From NCBI GenBank assembly GCA_001751155.1, contig MAXR01000164.1, positions 1-10,461 on the forward strand: a stretch of DNA of 10,461 bases, in the 5' to 3' direction. Below are positions 5,869 through 10,461 of this stretch, piece by piece. Every line of letters starts with the position of its first letter. Position 1 is the stretch's first letter. Below the pieces are notes generated by a model. It ran no database searches and had not been told where the DNA came from. It was given only the letters and a program-made list of their open reading frames with translations. The translations under genes were made by a program, and so were the position numbers. Source of the DNA: Desulfuromonadales bacterium C00003068 (GTDB taxonomy: Bacteria > Desulfobacterota > Desulfuromonadia > Desulfuromonadales > Desulfuromonadaceae).

Positions 5869-8800
5869 ATGCCTAAACGTACTGACATAAAAAAGATATT
5901 AATCATTGGGGCGGGTCCAATTGTTATCGGTCAAGCATGCGAGTTCGACTACTCTGGAACTCAAGCGTGTAAAGCTCTTAAGGATGAAGGGTATGAGGTT
6001 GTTTTACTCAACTCAAATCCTGCAACAATCATGACCGATCCTGACTTTGCCGATAGAACCTATATTGAGCCAGTTACACCTGCGGTTCTTACGAAGATTA
6101 TCGAAAAAGAGCGTCCAGATGCTGTCCTGCCAACCCTTGGTGGCCAAACAGCACTCAATGTTGCGGTAGCGGTGGCTAAAGACGGTACCCTTGAAAAGTA
6201 TGGTGTCGAACTTATTGGTGCCAAGTTGCCCGCTATTGAGAAAGCGGAAGATCGTACGCTTTTTAAGCAAGCTATGGATAACATTGGCGTTGCCGTGCCT
6301 CGCTCAGGTTTAGCACACAACTATGAAGAAGCGATGGTCGTCGTTGAAGATATCGGTTTCCCCGCAATCATTCGCCCTTCATTTACCCTTGGTGGCACGG
6401 GTGGTGGTATCGCTTACAATCGCGAAGAATTCGAAAAAATGGCGGTAACAGGCATTGATGCTTCACCAACTGATGAGATTCTTATTGAGGAATCAATCAT
6501 TGGCTGGAAAGAGTATGAGCTTGAGGTGATGCGCGATCTTGCCGATAATGTTGTCATTATTTGCTCTATTGAAAACTTTGACGCGATGGGCGTTCATACG
6601 GGTGATTCCATCACTGTAGCACCAGCGCAAACGCTTACCGATAAAGAGTATCAAATTCTTCGCGATGTTTCTCTTAAGATTATTCGTGAGATCGGCGTTG
6701 AAACAGGGGGGTCAAACATCCAGTTTGGTATCAACCCTAAGGATGGTCGACTCGTTGTTATTGAGATGAATCCACGCGTTTCTCGTTCTTCAGCTTTGGC
6801 GTCAAAAGCAACGGGTTTCCCCATTGCGAAAATTGCGGCGAAACTGTCCATTGGTTACACCCTTGATGAAATCAAGAACGACATCACTCGTGAAACCTAC
6901 GCAGCATTTGAGCCATCAATTGACTATGTTGTTACTAAGATTCCTCGATTCACTTTCGAAAAATTTCCAAGCACTGACCCAACCCTGACTACTCAGATGA
7001 AATCAGTTGGTGAAGCGATGGCAATTGGTCGTACCTTCAAAGAGAGTTTTCAAAAAGCTCTGCGTTCCATGGAGATCGATTCTGATGGCTTCGAAAGTCG
7101 TCTTTTTGACGGGCCAAGTGATTACAAGCGTCCCCTTAGTGAACTCGAGACAGAAGAAATTCGCGAAAAATTGCGCGTTCCTAACTCGGACCGCGTTTGG
7201 TACCTTGGTGATGCCTTACGCATTGGGATGCCTATTGAAGAAATTTACAAAATCAGTGGATTTGATCCCTGGTTTGTATTTAACATCCAGCAGATCATCA
7301 ACAAAGAGTTTGAGCTCTACGCAGCCAAAGAGGACGTTCTTTCTGCCTCAGAAGCAGGACTTGAGCTTTTACTTGCTGCTAAGAAAATGGGTTTCTCTGA
7401 CCGTCGTCTAGCTGTTCTTCTCGAATGTAGTGCGAGCGATGTCCGCGCATTGCGCCACAATAACGATATTCGACCTGTTTACAAACGTGTCGACACCTGT
7501 GCGGCAGAGTTTGAAGCCTTCACTCCGTACATGTACTCAACCTACGAAGAAGAGTGTGAAGCAGATCCAACCGACAAGAAAAAAATTATGATTCTTGGCG
7601 GCGGACCAAACCGTATTGGTCAAGGGATTGAGTTTGATTATTGCTGTGTACATGGTGCTTTTGCCCTCAGCGAAGACGGCTATGAAACCATCATGGTTAA
7701 CTGTAATCCTGAAACGGTATCAACCGACTATGACACCTCAGATCGACTCTATTTTGAACCACTGACCTTTGAAGATGTGTTGGAAATTGTTGAAGTTGAA
7801 AAACCAGTCGGTGTAATTGTACAATTTGGTGGACAAACACCCCTTAAGCTTGCCGTTGCCCTTGAAGAAGCTGGAGTCCCTATTATTGGTACGAGCCCTG
7901 ATGCCATTGACCGTGCTGAGGATCGTGAGCGATTTAAGGAATTGCTTAACAAGTTAGATCTTAAACAACCGGAAAACGGCTTAGCACGTTCTTTTGAGGA
8001 AGCAGAAATTATTGCTGAAAGAATTGGCTACCCAGTTGTCGTACGTCCTTCCTATGTTTTAGGTGGTCGTGCTATGGAGATCGTTTATGGGATCGAACAA
8101 TTACGCAACTATATGAAATTTGCGGTTAAAGCGTCACCTGAGCATCCAATACTCATCGACAAGTTTCTCGACAATGCGATTGAGATGGATGTAGATGCCC
8201 TATGTGATGGAACTGATGTCGTCATTGGTGGCATTATGCAGCACATCGAAGAAGCGGGAATTCACTCTGGTGATTCAGCATGCTCATTGCCCCCATATTC
8301 TTTATCCGATAAACTCGTAGTAGAGGTGAGGCGACAAACGATCGCTTTAGCTCTTGAGTTAGGCGTTATTGGCTTAATGAATATTCAATTTGCCGTGAAG
8401 GATGGGGAGGTTTTTCTCATTGAAGTTAATCCTCGTGCGAGTCGTACTTCACCGTTTGTGTCCAAAGCAACGGGACGTCCCCTAGCGAAAATTGCCGCGC
8501 GACTCATGGGCGGTAAAACCCTTAAAGAGCTCGGTATTGAAGGTGATGTGGTACCAAAGCATGTTGCGGTTAAGGAATCGGTATTCCCTTTCGCTAAATT
8601 CCCTGGCGTTGATACCCTTCTTGGGCCTGAGATGAAATCCACAGGTGAAGTTATGGGGCTCGACATGGACTTTGGTAAGGCTTTTGCTAAAGCCCAACTC
8701 GGGGCTGGTGTAGTCCTACCCTTGGCGGGTAAAGTTTTCATCAGTGTTAAAGAGAGCGACAAGCCTCGTGCTGTTCTCATTGCCCAAAAACTTGTTGATG

Positions 8801-9120
8801 CTGGCTTTACTATTATTGCAACCAGCGGAACCGCCGCAACCCTTGAACAACATGGTATTGCCGTTGAACAGGTGAACAAGGTGAAAGAGGGTCGTCCTCA
8901 CTGCGTTGATGCTATTAAAAATGGCGATGTCGCAATGGTTTTCAATACAACATTTGGTCCGTTATCCATTGCCGATTCATTTTCTATTCGTCGTTCGGCA
9001 TTGATGCATAGCGTTGCGTATTTTACGACAGCAACGGGAATGGATGCCGCAGTAGACGGTATCATGGCAATGCAACGAGAAAACCTTGACCCGGTCGCTC
9101 TACAAGAGTACACTTTCTAA
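5869..9120 (+). CDS. carB: Carbamoyl phosphate synthase large subunit
   Basis: Makes carbamoyl phosphate from bicarbonate, two ATP and the ammonia delivered by CarA. The 1083 residues are full length (E. coli 1073). It has the duplicated architecture: a first carboxyphosphate half beginning [19 protein letters not shown] with [20 protein letters not shown], a first ATP-grasp domain with [13 protein letters not shown] and [18 protein letters not shown], a central oligomerisation region (about 400-560), then the carbamoyl phosphate half starting near 570 ([19 protein letters not shown]) with its own ATP-grasp ([32 protein letters not shown]). The C-terminal MGS-like allosteric domain (about 950-1083) keeps ATSGTAATL and NKVKEGRPH, the region that binds UMP and IMP in E. 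coli, so feedback inhibition by UMP is likely. AAGGA overlaps the carA stop 7 nt before ATG. It is the last pyrimidine gene, followed by a strong terminator. Confidence 0.98.
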   Translation: MPKRTDIKKILIIGAGPIVIGQACEFDYSGTQACKALKDEGYEVVLLNSNPATIMTDPDFADRTYIEPVTPAVLTKIIEKERPDAVLPTLGGQTALNVAVAVAKDGTLEKYGVELIGAKLPAIEKAEDRTLFKQAMDNIGVAVPRSGLAHNYEEAMVVVEDIGFPAIIRPSFTLGGTGGGIAYNREEFEKMAVTGIDASPTDEILIEESIIGWKEYELEVMRDLADNVVIICSIENFDAMGVHTGDSITVAPAQTLTDKEYQILRDVSLKIIREIGVETGGSNIQFGINPKDGRLVVIEMNPRVSRSSALASKATGFPIAKIAAKLSIGYTLDEIKNDITRETYAAFEPSIDYVVTKIPRFTFEKFPSTDPTLTTQMKSVGEAMAIGRTFKESFQKALRSMEIDSDGFESRLFDGPSDYKRPLSELETEEIREKLRVPNSDRVWYLGDALRIGMPIEEIYKISGFDPWFVFNIQQIINKEFELYAAKEDVLSASEAGLELLLAAKKMGFSDRRLAVLLECSASDVRALRHNNDIRPVYKRVDTCAAEFEAFTPYMYSTYEEECEADPTDKKKIMILGGGPNRIGQGIEFDYCCVHGAFALSEDGYETIMVNCNPETVSTDYDTSDRLYFEPLTFEDVLEIVEVEKPVGVIVQFGGQTPLKLAVALEEAGVPIIGTSPDAIDRAEDRERFKELLNKLDLKQPENGLARSFEEAEIIAERIGYPVVVRPSYVLGGRAMEIVYGIEQLRNYMKFAVKASPEHPILIDKFLDNAIEMDVDALCDGTDVVIGGIMQHIEEAGIHSGDSACSLPPYSLSDKLVVEVRRQTIALALELGVIGLMNIQFAVKDGEVFLIEVNPRASRTSPFVSKATGRPLAKIAARLMGGKTLKELGIEGDVVPKHVAVKESVFPFAKFPGVDTLLGPEMKSTGEVMGLDMDFGKAFAKAQLGAGVVLPLAGKVFISVKESDKPRAVLIAQKLVDAGFTIIATSGTAATLEQHGIAVEQVNKVKEGRPHCVDAIKNGDVAMVFNTTFGPLSIADSFSIRRSALMHSVAYFTTATGMDAAVDGIMAMQRENLDPVALQEYTF
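9086..9114 (+). promoter_or_regulatory. Possible greA promoter inside the 3' end of carB
   Basis: TTGACC (9086-9091), 17-bp spacer, TACACT (9109-9114). A second -10-like hexamer, TACAAT at 9137-9142, has only a weak -35. Either start would lie upstream of the 9160-9199 hairpin, so transcripts would have to read through it to reach greA. Weak evidence. Confidence 0.25.
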
Positions 9121-9159
9121 ACCCTGAAACAATAAGTACAATTTAATAAAAACTTCAAC

Positions 9160-9199
9160 AGTTGCGGGTAGTAACACTACCCGCAACTTTTCTTTTTTT
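9160..9199 (+). terminator. Strong intrinsic terminator between carB and greA
   Basis: A perfect 12-bp stem, AGTTGCGGGTAG (9160-9171) with CTACCCGCAACT (9177-9188), extendable by one T-A pair, then TTTCTTTTTTT to 9199. This is the strongest terminator in the window. It ends the pyrimidine operon, but it also lies directly before the greA ribosome binding site, so it may act as a leader attenuator of greA. Confidence 0.93.
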
Positions 9200-9214
9200 G
9201 AAAAGGAAAAAACA

Positions 9215-9691
9215 ATGTCTCAATCTGTCCCTATGACACCCGAATGTTATGAGCGACTACAAGAGGAATTGAAAACAAAAGTTCGCGTGGAGCGTCCGAA
9301 GGTTGTTCAAGATATTGCAGAAGCACGCGCTCATGGTGATCTCTCTGAAAACGCAGAATATGATGCGGCAAAAGACCGCCAAGGTCATATTGAAGGTCGA
9401 ATTCTCTATCTTAATGATAGAATAGCTCGAGCTGAAGTCATTGACCCAAAGACCATGGTATCTGATAAAATTGTCTTTGGCGCAACAGTGACATTATTTG
9501 ATATCGACCAAGAAGATGAAGTGGTCTATCAAATTGTTGGTGAGGACGAAGCTGACATTAAACAAGGGAAAATTTCAGTCACTTCTCCAGTAGGGAAAGG
9601 ACTCATTGGTAATACTTTTGATGATGAAGTACGGATCAATGTCCCCTCTGGAATTAAAATTTATGAAGTTTTAGACATCAAATATATTTAG
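9215..9691 (+). CDS. greA: Transcription elongation factor GreA
   Basis: Binds RNA polymerase through the secondary channel and stimulates cleavage of backtracked RNA, rescuing arrested complexes. The 158 residues are the family length. An N-terminal antiparallel coiled coil (about 1-78) carries the tip motif GDLSENAEYDAAKDRQ with Asp42 and Glu45, equivalent to the catalytic acidic pair Asp41/Glu44 of E. coli; this distinguishes a cleavage factor from anti-Gre paralogues. The C-terminal FKBP-like domain contains FGATVTLFDID, YQIVGEDEAD and SPVGKGLIGN. An A-rich ribosome binding site with AAGGAAA lies about 8 nt before ATG, immediately after the poly-T of the carB terminator. The DUF1858 gene follows after 12 bp. 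Confidence 0.97.
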   Translation: MSQSVPMTPECYERLQEELKTKVRVERPKVVQDIAEARAHGDLSENAEYDAAKDRQGHIEGRILYLNDRIARAEVIDPKTMVSDKIVFGATVTLFDIDQEDEVVYQIVGEDEADIKQGKISVTSPVGKGLIGNTFDDEVRINVPSGIKIYEVLDIKYI

Positions 9692-9703
9692 GTTTTATTA
9701 GCT

Positions 9704-9907
9704 ATGATTGAAAAAAATACTAAGATGACTGAAGTTTTGCAGATGCACCCCAACTCTGTCCACGTTCTGGCAGAATTTGGCCTATGCTGTTCAACCTGCT
9801 CAGGTGCTCGTCATGAATCAGTTCAACAAGGTGCGATCAATCATGGCTTAGATGTCAATGAGTTACTCGAAAAGCTTAATGCTTTATTGTTAGATCATGA
9901 AGAATAG
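9704..9907 (+). CDS. Small DUF1858-type cysteine-motif protein
   Basis: A 67-residue protein of the DUF1858 type, often annotated as a hybrid-cluster-associated or redox disulfide protein and related to the N-terminal domain of ScdA/YtfE-like di-iron repair proteins; its biochemical role is not established. The family pattern is visible: N-terminal MTEVLQMHPNSVHVLAEFG (a short helix set), then the cysteine motif GLCCSTCSGARHESVQQ with Cys28, Cys29 and Cys32, and a last helix LDVNELLEKLNALLLDHEE. The CX2C pair could bind metal or form a disulfide; the extra Cys28 stands where relatives often have another residue (recalled, not searched). It starts 12 bp after greA with only a weak AGG overlapping the greA stop at long spacing, suggesting coupled expression, and ends 21 bp before recG in the same frame. 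Confidence 0.88.
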   Translation: MIEKNTKMTEVLQMHPNSVHVLAEFGLCCSTCSGARHESVQQGAINHGLDVNELLEKLNALLLDHEE

Positions 9908-9928
9908 CCTCCCAATCTGACAAAACGT

Positions 9929-10461
9929 ATGACAAATTTGCAAACACATAGCATTAACCTACACGCCCCTTTAAGTACGCTTAAAGGGGTTGGTCCAAGT
10001 CTCACTCAAAAACTAACTCGCCTCAATTTACACACCATTGAAGACCTCCTTTATTGTTTGCCTCATCGTTACGAAGACCGACGTGAAATTAAAAGCATTG
10101 CCAAGCTTCCCGTGAATGAAGTCTCTGTTTTTAAAGGGATTATTCGCAGTGCCGATGAAGTTCAAGTTGGTCGAGGTAAAAAACGAGTCTTTGAAGTTCT
10201 TGTAGAAGATGGCAGTGGTCAAATCCTCCTTAAATGGTTTCATTATCGACGTGATTGGATGAAACGTCGCTATCAGCATGGGGCAAATATTATCGTGGTG
10301 GGGGAGGTAAAATTTTTTTCCTCTCATCGCGAAGTGCTTCACCCTGAAGTTGAATTTTATGCAGGTGGTGATCTCCCGAGCAGTCAGTGTCGTATTTTAC
10401 CTGTCTACCCTTTAACTGAAGGGCTGAGTCAGAAACAGATGCGCAAATTCTGTCAACAAGC
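9929..10461 (+). CDS. recG: ATP-dependent DNA helicase RecG, N-terminal part
   Basis: Helicase that remodels stalled replication forks and Holliday junctions. The frame is open from ATG 9929 to the window end (177 codons seen of about 690), so the helicase motor motifs lie outside. The visible part has the N-terminal sequence STLKGVGPSLTQKL with the KGVGP helix-hairpin-helix-like turn (19-23), TIEDLLYCLPHRYEDRR (36-52), the OB-fold wedge domain (about 60-150, including FEVLVEDGSGQILLKWF) that splits the fork, and YPLTEGLSQKQMRK (160-173), which leads toward the motor. The N-terminus is compact, without the long extension seen in some relatives. No convincing Shine-Dalgarno precedes the ATG; it is chosen because it is the only suitable start between the preceding stop and the conserved region. 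A perfect hairpin lies in codons 13-21. Confidence 0.95.
   Translation, partial: MTNLQTHSINLHAPLSTLKGVGPSLTQKLTRLNLHTIEDLLYCLPHRYEDRREIKSIAKLPVNEVSVFKGIIRSADEVQVGRGKKRVFEVLVEDGSGQILLKWFHYRRDWMKRRYQHGANIIVVGEVKFFSSHREVLHPEVEFYAGGDLPSSQCRILPVYPLTEGLSQKQMRKFCQQ
9966..9989 (+). repeat. Perfect 10-bp hairpin inside the 5' end of recG
   Basis: CCCCTTTAAG (9966-9975), loop TACG, CTTAAAGGGG (9980-9989). The loop is of the UNCG tetraloop type, although closed by G-C instead of the most stable C-G. No T-run follows, so it is not an intrinsic terminator. It starts 37 nt after the A of the recG start codon, where a strong structure could influence translation or transcript stability. Confidence 0.7.

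Noticed and set aside
7007-7411. 134-codon frame in another frame within carB
   Set aside because: Fully inside carB with no independent start signals and a composition typical of an out-of-frame reading.
8385-8879. Antisense 164-codon frame opposite carB
   Set aside because: It lies entirely within a highly conserved coding gene and reads as low-complexity Ser/Pro/Thr-rich protein typical of a complementary-strand shadow.
1-10461. CRISPR array, insertion sequence, phage or defence genes
   Set aside because: No repeat-spacer pattern, transposase, integrase or terminal inverted repeats were seen; the recognised genes are housekeeping genes of uniform character.

Overview
The window is a housekeeping chromosomal segment built around a de novo pyrimidine (UMP) biosynthesis operon. 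The base composition is moderate to slightly AT-rich. The order pyrR-pyrB-pyrC-carA-carB-greA-(DUF1858)-recG, with mutM and a type IV prepilin-like gene alongside, suggests a Gram-negative anaerobe of the Desulfuromonadales type (former Deltaproteobacteria). That placement is inferred from gene order and protein style, not proven by a marker gene.

Left part (1-1495): the 3' end of mutM (DNA repair glycosylase, + strand) converges, with only 5 bp between stops, on a two-gene minus-strand unit. That unit encodes first a 188-aa zinc-ribbon membrane protein I do not recognise, then a 136-aa prepilin-like protein; the two genes overlap by 14 bp. They are the least ordinary genes of the window.

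Control region (about 1496-1799): a divergent intergenic region. On the minus strand it has a possible promoter with an inverted repeat in its spacer. On the plus strand it has a good sigma-70-type promoter and then a nearly textbook PyrR attenuator: a PyrR-binding hairpin, a segment able to switch partners, and a strong intrinsic terminator just before pyrR. When pyrimidine nucleotides are plentiful, UMP-bound PyrR would hold the binding hairpin, let the terminator form and shut off the operon.

Pyrimidine operon (1800-9120): pyrR (regulator), pyrB (aspartate carbamoyltransferase), pyrC (class I dihydroorotase), carA and carB (the two subunits of carbamoyl phosphate synthetase). Together they make carbamoyl phosphate, carbamoyl aspartate and dihydroorotate. 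All are full length with conserved catalytic motifs. A strong terminator follows carB.

Right part (9215-10461): greA (transcript cleavage factor), a 67-aa DUF1858 protein and the start of recG (branched-DNA helicase) run closely spaced on the + strand. The carB terminator ends only 15 bp before the greA start codon, so greA expression must involve read-through or a promoter upstream of that hairpin. A perfect 10-bp hairpin lies inside the first codons of recG. No tRNA, rRNA, CRISPR array or insertion sequence was seen, and I did not find a wholly new biological system; the best candidates for follow-up are the zinc-ribbon/prepilin pair and the RNA elements.
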